From: Methanothrix sp.
GTDB taxonomy: Archaea; Halobacteriota; Methanosarcinia; Methanotrichales; Methanotrichaceae
Direction of reading: 5' to 3'
Assembly: GCA_003162615.1 (NCBI GenBank)
Contig: PMNG01000115.1
Location: 10,452 to 24,408 of the forward strand
DNA length: 13,957 nt
Every line of letters starts with the position of its first letter. Position 1 is the stretch's first letter. The position numbers and the translations under genes were made by a program. Of the stretch, positions 7,090 to 13,957 are shown piece after piece. The notes under the pieces were generated by a model. It did no database searches and had not been told where the DNA came from. It was given only the letters and a program-made list of their open reading frames with translations.

Positions 7090-7699
7090 ACGAACGATTT
7101 TCAATCTCTCTCAGAAAGGCCTCTACCTTTGCCTTAAACTCGTCGAGATCGCCATTGTTATCAATTATCAGATCCGCCTCATTAAAAGCCTCACACATCC
7201 CCCACCCTAGCTCACGGCACTCGCGCTTCGCCAGAGCCTCAGATGTCTTTTGTAGGCGGTCGTCGCAGGACAGGGCGATCTTTGAGCACTTATTAGTTTC
7301 ATCCACGAAGTTTCCGTCGTCGGATCTTCCGCGATCGGCTATGCGGCTAAGCCTGGCCTGTGCTGATGCACACACCTCGACCAGCATGAAGTCGTTCGAG
7401 TTGTCCCTGAAGAACTCAACCTCTTCCTTGGACCTCAGTCCATCGACCACAACAAGATCTTTTCCGGAACTTCTGGCCAGCTCCAGGGTTCGCTTGGCTA
7501 CGGCTTTTGGCCCTTCACGAGCCCTTAGCATGTTGCCAACGCTGCCCAGGTTCTCATCCGTAGGCGGAAGGCCCAAGCGTGCAGACTCCCCGCGAATGAC
7601 ATCCCCCATCACCACTACTTCCAATCCAACGGTTCGAGCGACGTTTGAAGCCACGCTCTTCCCCGAGCCGGGCATGCCCACAAAGCCGATGATCTTCAA
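7088..7699 (-). CDS. UPF0200-type P-loop nucleotide kinase-like protein
   Basis: A 203-aa P-loop protein of the archaeal UPF0200 family, which resembles dephospho-CoA and adenylate kinases; its substrate is not known to me. Walker A is GMPGSGKS (residues 8-15). MGDVIRGES (31-39) and VVVDGLRSKEEVEFF (83-97) are typical family blocks, and RGRSDD (123-128) resembles a lid. RELGWGMCEAFNEADLIIDN (162-181) is the conserved C-terminal block. Between lid and C-terminal block there are roughly 20 residues more than I expect, including KCSKIALSCDDRLQK. The start must be TTG (7699-7697): an in-frame TAA lies three codons upstream and the P-loop begins at residue 8. No clear ribosome binding site is seen. 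A TATA-like element at 7735-7745 gives it a probable promoter of its own, 44 nt after the radical SAM gene. Confidence 0.88.
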   Translation of the reverse strand: MKIIGFVGMPGSGKSVASNVARTVGLEVVVMGDVIRGESARLGLPPTDENLGSVGNMLRAREGPKAVAKRTLELARSSGKDLVVVDGLRSKEEVEFFRDNSNDFMLVEVCASAQARLSRIADRGRSDDGNFVDETNKCSKIALSCDDRLQKTSEALAKRECRELGWGMCEAFNEADLIIDNNGDLDEFKAKVEAFLREIENRS

Positions 7700-7734
7700 G
7701 GTAATTTACCCGAGAAACCGTAGGATCTCCAGGA

Positions 7735-7745
7735 ATTAAATATTT
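7735..7745 (-). promoter_or_regulatory. TATA element for the UPF0200-type gene
   Basis: Minus-strand AAATATTTAAT spans 7735-7745 and overlaps the TAA stop (7746-7744) of the upstream radical SAM gene. Transcription would start near 7714, leaving a leader of about 15 nt before the TTG start. It may allow expression independent of the hel308 operon. Confidence 0.5.
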
Positions 7746-8562
7746 ACTGGTTAAATGCGAGATTCGCTCTTGTTGTATCTCTGATAACGACATCCACCAA
7801 ACCATTAACCGACCTAGATAGAGCTCTGATTCTTTCCATTTGCACAGGTTCAAACTCTCTGTCTATCGGACGGCCTTGATGAAGTACCATGGAATCCAGC
7901 TTGCTCTTAGGATACTCTTTTTTTAATTCTAATAAAGTATTAGCAATCTTTCTTAGGTCAGTTGCCGGTGGCATCTCCGGAAATATCGCGGTTCTGACCT
8001 CAAATGGAACTTCTGAGCTCATGGCTAAACGAAGGCTTTCTAATACACGTGGTGCCACGTCGGCTATACCAGTTGCCTTCTCATACTCAGGGTCGCGCAA
8101 TGCCGCCTTAATATCCAAAAAGACCTTATCAATTAGTCTATTCTCAACTAGTCTATCCTTCAGAAGACGGGATAGCCGCTCTGGATAATAACCGCAGGTT
8201 TCTAAACCTACTTTTAGACCCAAACCTCTTGCTGCATGTGCTAAGGCAATTACTTGATCAATTTGCACCAGTGGCTCTCCACCGGAAAGGATTATAGAAT
8301 TCACTGATGGAATAGCTGTCATCCTTTTGTATGCTTCTTCTAGATTTATTTGGCCTGATCCAAGAGGGCAGCCCACGGTCTTTACCTTGACGATCTCGTT
8401 TATGATCGTGTAAAGTTCCACGAGATTTTCTCCCCTTTGTAGCTCGCGGTTATGGCAATGAGGACAACGCAAAGGGCACCCTCTCAAAAACAATACCATG
8501 GATGATAGTCCTTTCCAGTCCACCGTCGATAGGTGTACAATCCCTCCAAGGTTGACTTGCAT
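7744..8562 (-). CDS. nrdG: Radical SAM protein, anaerobic ribonucleotide reductase activase-like
   Basis: A 272-aa radical SAM enzyme resembling the archaeal activating protein of anaerobic ribonucleoside-triphosphate reductase, which makes the glycyl radical on NrdD. The 4Fe-4S site is CPLRCPHC (Cys29, Cys33, Cys36), a CX3CX2C motif, and SGGEP (93-97) is the SAM-binding GGE motif. The N-terminus (GGIVHLSTVDWKGLSSMVLF) and the VFLDIKA segment fit this subfamily. Between the cluster and SGGEP lies an extra stretch with a second GCPL (64-67), so the substrate may differ from NrdD. No nrdD is in the window; the name is by family. ATG 8562 has AAGGT four bases upstream, overlapping the end of the coiled-coil gene (10-nt gap). 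Codons are visibly more A/T-rich than in hel308 or the coiled-coil gene, suggesting separate history. Confidence 0.82.
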   Translation of the reverse strand: MQVNLGGIVHLSTVDWKGLSSMVLFLRGCPLRCPHCHNRELQRGENLVELYTIINEIVKVKTVGCPLGSGQINLEEAYKRMTAIPSVNSIILSGGEPLVQIDQVIALAHAARGLGLKVGLETCGYYPERLSRLLKDRLVENRLIDKVFLDIKAALRDPEYEKATGIADVAPRVLESLRLAMSSEVPFEVRTAIFPEMPPATDLRKIANTLLELKKEYPKSKLDSMVLHQGRPIDREFEPVQMERIRALSRSVNGLVDVVIRDTTRANLAFNQ

Positions 8563-8572
8563 TTACCTTATC

Positions 8573-9841
8573 CTATCCTTCCATGTCCAAGGCTATCGGT
8601 CTGCTGGCTATCTTCTCCACCCGGGCCTTCAGCTCTGTCTCACTTCTTGAGACAAGCTCTTCCATAGTCGAGAGGGATTTCATGTTCTGATGCATGCCGA
8701 CCTTTGTCATCTCAATTTGCTGCGACGTTTGGTTTAGCGTCTCTTCCAGCCTGGTCATTTCCTGGGAGCTTTCAGAAAGCTTCTCCATCAGACCTTTTGC
8801 TACTTCTGTTATCTCAGAGTGTTTGGCTTTTAGAGTCTCTAGGGGTTGATCCTCGATGAGACGGTCCAGGTGTTCCACGATCTTATCTCGCTTCTTGTCC
8901 TTGAGACCCAGGAGGTCTACTTTCGACCTCAGCTCCAGCAACGTATCAGAGATGTCCCTATCCACGACCTCCTGTGGCGAGCTAATAAGAAGCTCAAAGG
9001 CTTTCCGGTTTCGGAGCTCCAGCCGGTCACTCGAACCTTGCTTCACCAGCCTTGCCAGGGCTTTCGTTAGAGGGAAGACCAGTTCGACCATCTCTGTCTC
9101 GATTTTGGTCAGCTCAATGAGTTTGATATCGAGCATCTCCTTTAGAGCCTTTGTTCTTCGCCCTTTTTCGCTTGACTCCAGCACTTTCAGATCTGATTGG
9201 GCTTTTGTCGCCAAATCCAGGAGATCAACCAGCTTCTTCTCCGAGTCCTGCAGCTTCTTCTTCAGTTCCCCGATCTGGCGGACTTTATCCACAACTTCAT
9301 CTCCAAGCCTCTTGGAGGCGTTGATATCCATCAGCTCACTCTGGCGTTTATCGACGGTTTCGTTTAGTTCCACTAGCAGATGGCTTGTTCTGTTCAGGTC
9401 GGATTTCAGCTTCTCAGCCTGGTCAGGAAAGAGGGCAGCAACATAGTTCTGAGCCATGCCAAACTTAAGAACAGTGTTTCCCAGACCTTTGACTATTCTA
9501 GAATGGTATTCCGCAGCGGAACTGACATCCGTAGCCGGAGGCGGGACGAGCTTCTCCGAAATGCCCTTCATCTGCACAATAAGAGCTTCTTTGGCGGCCA
9601 GACCGGCATTCAGAAGTCTGGAGGGTGCAGACTCCTTTGGAGATGCACATCTCAGTGCCTTTATATCCGCAGCTAGATCTACTGCCACGTAGCCAATCTT
9701 GGCATAAATATCGCTGATCTTCTTTTCGAACTCTGGGTTCTCGGCCCTATGGTCAAGCCATGCATCGAGATCGGATAGTGCGAGCCTTGAAGCCGAGTTG
9801 GCAGAGTTATCTTTCTTGAATATGTTGTTAAGCCATTTCAA
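8573..9841 (-). CDS. Hel308-linked coiled-coil protein, 422 aa
   Basis: Not assigned to a known family. After a short basic N-terminus (MKWLNNIFKK), residues about 25-150 are a mostly helical, less charged region with LDAWLDHRA and a PPPATDVSSA linker. Residues about 150-240 and 320-410 show long runs of heptad-like Leu, Glu and Lys (for example LDLATKAQSDLKVLESSEKG), indicating extended coiled coils. No Walker A, membrane helix or signal peptide is visible, so it is probably a cytoplasmic scaffold, SMC-like in texture only. The start is TTG at 9841-9839, with GGGTGA 8-13 bases upstream and no closer ATG. It starts 16 nt after hel308 stops and ends 10 nt before the radical SAM gene, so it sits inside an operon. 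Position suggests, but does not prove, a role connected with Hel308 in DNA repair. Confidence 0.82.
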   Translation of the reverse strand: MKWLNNIFKKDNSANSASRLALSDLDAWLDHRAENPEFEKKISDIYAKIGYVAVDLAADIKALRCASPKESAPSRLLNAGLAAKEALIVQMKGISEKLVPPPATDVSSAAEYHSRIVKGLGNTVLKFGMAQNYVAALFPDQAEKLKSDLNRTSHLLVELNETVDKRQSELMDINASKRLGDEVVDKVRQIGELKKKLQDSEKKLVDLLDLATKAQSDLKVLESSEKGRRTKALKEMLDIKLIELTKIETEMVELVFPLTKALARLVKQGSSDRLELRNRKAFELLISSPQEVVDRDISDTLLELRSKVDLLGLKDKKRDKIVEHLDRLIEDQPLETLKAKHSEITEVAKGLMEKLSESSQEMTRLEETLNQTSQQIEMTKVGMHQNMKSLSTMEELVSRSETELKARVEKIASRPIALDMEG

Positions 9842-9857
9842 CTCGTCTTCACCCTAT

Positions 9858-11993
9858 CTATACCATTTGATTTTGTTCGTGCGCCTCTCTAAGCTGGGCA
9901 ACGACCTTTTCGGCTATCTTCGGGCCAAGGATGTGGCCTATCTCCGTTGGATCGGCCGCCCTTAGCTTGTCCAGGTTTGTGTACCCGGCCAGGTAGAGCT
10001 TTCTAGCTCTGACCCTTCCAATCCCCTTCAGCTCCACTAGAGCGAGGAGGTCAGGTCCTGCCCCATAATGAATCCTCTCGCCAAGCCGCTCTGCCCTGTA
10101 GGTGACTCCTAGCTCCAGGTGTTTGGAAAGCTCAGCGAGGGAGTGCATAAGCCATTCTGCCGTCTCCACAGACCTGCGAATGTCTCCTGGTCCGATGTGG
10201 TATCTATCGCTGATGTACTCCTCTTTGGCCTCGCTTATCCAGTCTATCAGCATAGACGTAGTCTTGGCTTCCTTAAGAAGCCAATCGTAATTCTCCTCGC
10301 TATTTAGTTCATCCTGATGTTCATCTATGAACTCCTCGACCCAACTGTCGGCAGCCTGGATGTAAAGAAGCTCCATGTCAGGAGTCATGGTTATTAGGTG
10401 GATTAGGGCGAGGTCGGAGATCTTCTTCTTTTCTTTTTTATTTGGTTCTGCCTTGTCGCTTTTGAGGTGCACTATCATCCTCACAGCACTTAGGGGATCG
10501 ATGTACAACTTGGAGACCAGCGAACCCAGTGGTGTGGGCTTGAGTTCAACGCCTGTGCCTACCTCTATCATACCGTTCTCAACGAGGAAATCCAGGACCC
10601 TTTCCAGTGTGGCATCAAGGTGCCATGGCTCCTGCTGGTGGGCATAGAAGGTTGTGGCGATGAACTCTTTCATCCCATCCACCGTTGTGGCAAACCTGGC
10701 TGTTATTGTGGCCAGCAGATGGGTTCGTAGGGCGCTCTCGCTGGCCAGCTTGGACCAGATCTCTTCCGGCGTGCCTAGGACATAATGCTCCATCAGCTCA
10801 TGAAGCTCGGACTGGTTTTTGGCAACGAGGAAGGATTCACCGTAGGGATCAAGCCCCGGTCTTCCCGCTCGACCAGCCATCTGGCGGTATTCGATGACAG
10901 GTATGGGAACCATTCCCCGACCGGACTCGTAGCGCTTGTAGCTCCTGATCAGGACCCTCCTGGCTGGAAGATTCAGGCCCGCTGCCAGGGTGGGAGTGCT
11001 GGCTATGATCTTTATTCTGTTAGATCTGAATCCCGCCTCCACAAGCTTCCTTTGCTCTGGAAGGAGACCTGCGTGGTGGAAGGCCACTCCCTTGGAGACG
11101 CATTGCGCTAGGCGGCGGCAGGTCTCGGACTCGCCGGTGGCCAGAACGCTCTCTTCAAGCTTTGACAGCTCGGGTTCGTTTGAGCCGACATCGCCGCTTA
11201 GCTTAGCTGCCGTGGCCTCAGCATTCCTCCGGCTGCTCTCGAAGATAAGGATCTGGGCATTCTGGGATAGGGTGTCTCTGACCAGGGCCAGTGCTTCGTC
11301 TTTGCCGCCAGACAATGCCCCTTCACTGTCTGGAAAGACCAGCTTTCCGTTGCAGATGACCCCTTCCTTAAGGCTTATGGGCCTCCACTCGCTCGTGACC
11401 AGCTCGGCATCGAGCCAATCCGCCAGTTCTAGACCGTTGGCCACCGTGGCGGAAAGACCTATGATCTGCATACCAGGGTTTAGCTTACGAAGCTTGGTGA
11501 TAGTCATTTCCAGAGTAGGGCCACGGTTTGGGTCGTTGAGAAGGTGGATCTCGTCTACAACCAGAACAGAGATGTCACCAATCCATGCAGCTCCGTTCCT
11601 CATCAGCGAGTCGGCCTTCTCCGATGTGGCGATGATTATCTGGTTCTTTCCCAGGCGCTCATCCTTGCGATCGAAATCGCCGGTGCTGATGCCAACGCTG
11701 ATGCCGAGGTCTTTGAAACGGCGGAACGTCTCGTATTTCTCTGTGGCTAGGGCCCTTAGTGGCACAATGTACAGAGACTTTTTTCCCTGGAAAGCGGCCT
11801 TAAGCATCGCCAGCTCGGCAAGGAGGGTCTTTCCAGCAGCCGTCGGTATGGAAAGGAGCATATTACTGCCGTCAAGGAGCCCTCGCTCCACCGCCTCGGC
11901 CTGCGGTGGGTAAAGCTCCTTTATGCCCCTTTCCTGGTATTGTCTTATTACATCTTGAGGAAGCCAGGACGCAAGATCATCAGTTGTGAGCAT
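9858..11993 (-). CDS. hel308: ATP-dependent DNA helicase Hel308
   Basis: A 711-aa superfamily 2 DNA helicase that unwinds 3'-to-5' at stalled forks in archaea. The motifs are in order: Q-motif LYPPQAEAV (28-36), Walker A TAAGKT (51-56), DEIH box (147-150), motif III SAT (181-183), TPTLAAGLNLPAR (333-345), and motif VI QMAGRAGRPG (371-380). A winged-helix and ratchet region follows, then a helix-hairpin-helix (VELKGIGRVRARKLYLAGY) near residues 650-670. Length and architecture match intact Hel308; the end (EQNQMV) is short but not visibly truncated. ATG 11993-11991 has GAGGG about five bases upstream, and a TATA element lies at 12038-12049. It leads an operon with the coiled-coil and radical SAM genes, and is divergent from the aminotransferase. 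Two inverted repeats sit in its promoter. Confidence 0.97.
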   Translation of the reverse strand: MLTTDDLASWLPQDVIRQYQERGIKELYPPQAEAVERGLLDGSNMLLSIPTAAGKTLLAELAMLKAAFQGKKSLYIVPLRALATEKYETFRRFKDLGISVGISTGDFDRKDERLGKNQIIIATSEKADSLMRNGAAWIGDISVLVVDEIHLLNDPNRGPTLEMTITKLRKLNPGMQIIGLSATVANGLELADWLDAELVTSEWRPISLKEGVICNGKLVFPDSEGALSGGKDEALALVRDTLSQNAQILIFESSRRNAEATAAKLSGDVGSNEPELSKLEESVLATGESETCRRLAQCVSKGVAFHHAGLLPEQRKLVEAGFRSNRIKIIASTPTLAAGLNLPARRVLIRSYKRYESGRGMVPIPVIEYRQMAGRAGRPGLDPYGESFLVAKNQSELHELMEHYVLGTPEEIWSKLASESALRTHLLATITARFATTVDGMKEFIATTFYAHQQEPWHLDATLERVLDFLVENGMIEVGTGVELKPTPLGSLVSKLYIDPLSAVRMIVHLKSDKAEPNKKEKKKISDLALIHLITMTPDMELLYIQAADSWVEEFIDEHQDELNSEENYDWLLKEAKTTSMLIDWISEAKEEYISDRYHIGPGDIRRSVETAEWLMHSLAELSKHLELGVTYRAERLGERIHYGAGPDLLALVELKGIGRVRARKLYLAGYTNLDKLRAADPTEIGHILGPKIAEKVVAQLREAHEQNQMV

Positions 11994-12010
11994 ATCCCTC
12001 TAATCTTAAA

Positions 12011-12053
12011 TAGTACGTAACAGTACTAGCTGGCAGATAATAAATATACCAGC
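12011..12053. promoter_or_regulatory. hel308/dapL divergent promoter with two inverted repeats
   Basis: TAGTAC-GTAACA-GTACTA (12011-12028) is a perfect 6+6 inverted repeat over the predicted hel308 transcription start near 12018. GCTGG (12029-12033) and CCAGC (12049-12053) are inverted arms around the 15-nt AT-rich TATA element (ATAATAAATATA, 12038-12049) that serves hel308. The two centres are 21.5 bp apart, about two helical turns. The plus-strand AATATA could also serve the aminotransferase, starting near 12071. These are operator candidates; no regulator is identified. Confidence 0.5.
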
Positions 12054-12106
12054 CGGAAAGTGAATCTAATCGTTGTATCACCTTGAGCACCTTTGGAGAG
12101 AGCTAA

Positions 12107-13273
12107 ATGTATGCTGATAGGATAAAATACCTCCCACCCTACTTGTTCGCAGCCATAGACAGGGCCAAGCAGGATGCGCTGGCCAAAGGAGTGGACGTCA
12201 TCGACTTGAGTGTTGGCGACCCCGATCTTCCAACGCCGTCACACATCGTGGAGGCCATGAGGGAGGCCGTCAGAAACCCTGAGAACCACCAGTATCCATC
12301 GTACGCAGGAAAGCTCTCCTTCAGGACCGCCGTTGCCAACTGGTACAGTCGGACTTTCGGCGTCAAGCTGGATCCCGAAAATGAGGTGCTCGCCTTGATT
12401 GGCTCAAAGGAGGGCATAGCCCATGCCCCTCTGGGTTTTATAAACCCGGGAGACACGGCCTTGGTGCCCGACCCTGCTTACCCCGTTTACAGAACTGCAG
12501 TGAGCTTCGCAGGGGGCACGCCAGTGATAATGCCGCTGACAAGAGAGAACAGATTTCTTCCCGATCTCGAAGCCATAGATCCGGGTGTCGCAGCCAAAGC
12601 GAAGATCATATTCTTGAACTACCCGAATAACCCGACGGCCGCCTCTGCAACCAAGGCTTTCTTCCAGGAGCTGGTGGACTTTGCTCATGACCACGACCTG
12701 ATTGTGATGCACGACAATCCCTACTCAGAGATGTGTTACGGTGGCCAAAGATCCATGAGCATTCTGGAGATCGAGGGTGCGAGGGATGTGGCGGTGGAGT
12801 TTCATTCTCTGTCCAAGACCTACAACATGACAGGCTGGAGGGTTGGGGCAGTCGTCGGAAACGCCGAGATCGTGGCCGGGATAGGCAAGATCAAGAGCAA
12901 TGTAGACTCCGGGAATTTCGGTGCAGTCCAGGATGCGGGCATTACTGCACTAAAAAGCTCGAAGAAGATCGTTGAGGATATTTGCCAGGTGTACCAGCAC
13001 AGGATCGAGCTATTGTACAATTGCCTTTCCGGCATCGGATTTGAGCTTGAAAAGCCCAGGGCCACACTATATTTGTGGGCTTGGGTGGGAGGCGACTCGG
13101 TGGTCTTCTGCCAGCGCCTGCTGGAGGAGATGGGTATTGTTGCCACCCCAGGAGTTGGGTTCGGCCAGTACGGCGAGGGCTATATAAGGTTCTCCATCAC
13201 CCAGCCCACTGAAAGGATTGAGCTGGCAGTGGAGCGGCTAGAGAAGATGGGCAAGGTCATGCCTATGCAATAG
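12107..13273 (+). CDS. dapL: PLP aminotransferase, LL-diaminopimelate aminotransferase-like
   Basis: A 388-aa class I/II aminotransferase, most like archaeal DapL, which converts tetrahydrodipicolinate to LL-diaminopimelate in one step on the lysine pathway. PLP residues are visible: Lys237 in SLSKTYNMTGWRVG forms the internal aldimine, Asn175 is in NYPNNPT, and Asp203 and Tyr206 are in HDNPYSE. YIRFSI near the C-terminus carries the Arg expected to bind the substrate carboxylate. DapL-like features are VIDLSVGDPDLPTP (31-44) and YPSYAGKLSFR (63-73). Length is normal for the family. ATG 12107 has GGAGAG about six bases upstream. The gene stands between the divergent hel308 and the downstream leuS. 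Alternatives are an alanine or aspartate aminotransferase of the same fold; substrate cannot be settled from sequence alone. Confidence 0.85.
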   Translation: MYADRIKYLPPYLFAAIDRAKQDALAKGVDVIDLSVGDPDLPTPSHIVEAMREAVRNPENHQYPSYAGKLSFRTAVANWYSRTFGVKLDPENEVLALIGSKEGIAHAPLGFINPGDTALVPDPAYPVYRTAVSFAGGTPVIMPLTRENRFLPDLEAIDPGVAAKAKIIFLNYPNNPTAASATKAFFQELVDFAHDHDLIVMHDNPYSEMCYGGQRSMSILEIEGARDVAVEFHSLSKTYNMTGWRVGAVVGNAEIVAGIGKIKSNVDSGNFGAVQDAGITALKSSKKIVEDICQVYQHRIELLYNCLSGIGFELEKPRATLYLWAWVGGDSVVFCQRLLEEMGIVATPGVGFGQYGEGYIRFSITQPTERIELAVERLEKMGKVMPMQ

Positions 13274-13381
13274 ATTGGCCTAGGGCCTGCTCGCTGCCAG
13301 ACGCTGCCGAAATCCCCTCAATCTAGATGGTCCTGAACTAGAACAATGACAAGTATAATGAGAAGTTCCCAATAATTTGCG

Positions 13382-13417
13382 AATAAATAATATTAATTAA
13401 TTTCGTGATTTTGGAGG
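13382..13417 (+). promoter_or_regulatory. leuS promoter and ribosome binding site
   Basis: The 151-nt gap after the aminotransferase has no gene. AATAAATAATATTAATTAA (13382-13400) is a TATA-type stretch, and GGAGG (13413-13417) lies seven bases before the TTG start at 13425, which decides that start. A small GGCC-TAG-GGCC inverted repeat at 13277-13287 follows the upstream stop but has no T-run. Confidence 0.5.
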
Positions 13418-13424
13418 AAGAAAG

Positions 13425-13957
13425 TTGCTCAAAGAGTATTCAGCTCACGATATTGAGTCGAAATGGCAGAAGATCTGGGAGGATAACAAGGTCTTCCAGG
13501 CCGAGCCCGACTCAAGAAAGAAGTTCTTCTTGACAATACCCTATCCTTATCTCAACGGCAACCTGCACGCCGGACACACAAGGACCTTCACAATCGGCGA
13601 TGCTGTTGCGCGTTTTCGGCGCATGCGCGGGGAGAACGTCCTCTTCCCCATGGCCTTTCACGCCACTGGCACGCCCATTGTCGGTCTCTCCGAGCTGATA
13701 GTCAACCGCGACCCGCTGATCTGGGGAGTTTACACAAAACTTCACGGCATACCCGAAGAGGAGCTGAAGACCTTGGACACGCCAGAGAAGATTGTGATCT
13801 ACTTCAGGCGCATGGCCAAGGCAGCCATGCAGAGCATCGGATACTCCATCGACTGGAGGAGGGAGTTCACTACTATCGAGCCTGCCTACAGCAAGTTCAT
13901 TGAGTGGCAGTATGGCATTCTGCGCCGCCTGGACTACATTGTCAAGGGCAGCCATCC
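13425..13957 (+). CDS. leuS: Leucyl-tRNA synthetase, archaeal type (3' truncated by window)
   Basis: N-terminal 177 codons of a class I synthetase that charges tRNA-Leu. The catalytic entry YPYLNGNLHAGHTRTFTIGD holds the HIGH-type signature as HAGH. RFRRMRGENVLFPMAFHATG and GTPIVGLSELIVNRDP follow, as in archaeal and eukaryotic-type LeuRS rather than bacterial LeuRS. The segment YSIDWRREFTT and KFIEWQYGILRRLDYIVKGS also match. The frame opens with TTG 13425 (TTG CTC AAA GAG), chosen because GGAGG lies seven bases upstream and the leading EYSAHDIESKWQKIWE is the usual N-terminus. IleRS and ValRS are the main alternatives but fit less well. The gene runs off the window; the opposite-strand frame over it is spurious. 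Confidence 0.95.
   Translation, partial: MLKEYSAHDIESKWQKIWEDNKVFQAEPDSRKKFFLTIPYPYLNGNLHAGHTRTFTIGDAVARFRRMRGENVLFPMAFHATGTPIVGLSELIVNRDPLIWGVYTKLHGIPEEELKTLDTPEKIVIYFRRMAKAAMQSIGYSIDWRREFTTIEPAYSKFIEWQYGILRRLDYIVKGSH

Noticed and set aside
7155..7739. 194-aa plus-strand ORF opposite the UPF0200-type gene
   Set aside because: Serine-rich shadow frame of a gene with clear P-loop and family motifs.
8856..9446. 196-aa plus-strand ORF opposite the coiled-coil gene
   Set aside because: Extremely Ser/Arg/Phe-rich, the expected complement of Glu/Lys/Leu coiled-coil codons.
10990..11913. 307-aa plus-strand ORF opposite hel308
   Set aside because: Serine- and arginine-rich antisense frame lying wholly under conserved helicase motifs; no promoter or ribosome binding site.
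13512..13955. Minus-strand ORF over leuS
   Set aside because: Antisense to the conserved LeuRS catalytic entry; no independent signals.
1..13957. CRISPR array, insertion sequence, tRNA, rRNA or attachment site
   Set aside because: I found no regularly spaced repeats, transposase motifs, tRNA arm signatures in noncoding DNA, or rRNA-like sequence by reading both strands.

Overview
The window looks like chromosomal DNA of a methanogenic euryarchaeon. The evidence is an archaeal-type threonyl-tRNA synthetase, an archaeal-type leucyl-tRNA synthetase, a Hel308 helicase, a UPF0200-type P-loop protein, an archaeal NrdG-like radical SAM protein and a DapL-type aminotransferase. Several genes also have a TATA element placed as in archaeal promoters, followed by a GGAGG/GGTGA-like ribosome binding site. 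The Methanosarcinales/Methanothrix group is my guess from protein resemblance only; no rRNA or methanogenesis gene is present to prove it. Three genes start with TTG, and TAG is the commonest stop (5 of the 9 complete genes of 50 aa or more), so TAG is not being used for pyrrolysine here.

Layout. 1-1479 (+): 3' part of thrS, followed by a hairpin over its stop codon. 1480-1991: AT-richer spacer holding a 12-nt tandem direct repeat, a 37-codon membrane micro-ORF with a near-perfect ribosome binding site and its own T-run terminator, and a palindrome upstream of the next gene. 1992-5996 (+): a large hybrid histidine kinase (about ten membrane segments, three PAS, GAF, HisKA, HATPase, receiver) with more A/T-rich codons than its neighbours. 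Facing it on the minus strand is a small cluster (6895 down to 6010): a 50-aa zinc-ribbon protein, a 150-aa unrecognised protein, and the remains of a third small gene broken by a one-base frameshift and an in-frame TAG.

7088-11993 (-): hel308, a coiled-coil protein, an NrdG-like radical SAM protein and a UPF0200-type nucleotide-binding protein. The first three are separated by 10-16 nt and probably co-transcribed; the last appears to have its own promoter overlapping the end of the radical SAM gene. hel308 is divergent from a dapL-like aminotransferase (12107-13273, +), and the shared 113-nt spacer holds two inverted repeats around the hel308 TATA element. 13425-13957 (+): start of leuS, cut by the window end.

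Most of the window is housekeeping (aminoacylation, lysine or cell-wall precursor synthesis, DNA repair, anaerobic nucleotide reduction). The accessory part lies between 1480 and 6895. I found no CRISPR array, insertion sequence, tRNA or rRNA, and no clear defence system. The less explained items are the micro-ORF plus orphan hybrid kinase, the zinc-ribbon cluster with its decayed third gene, and the Hel308-linked coiled-coil protein.
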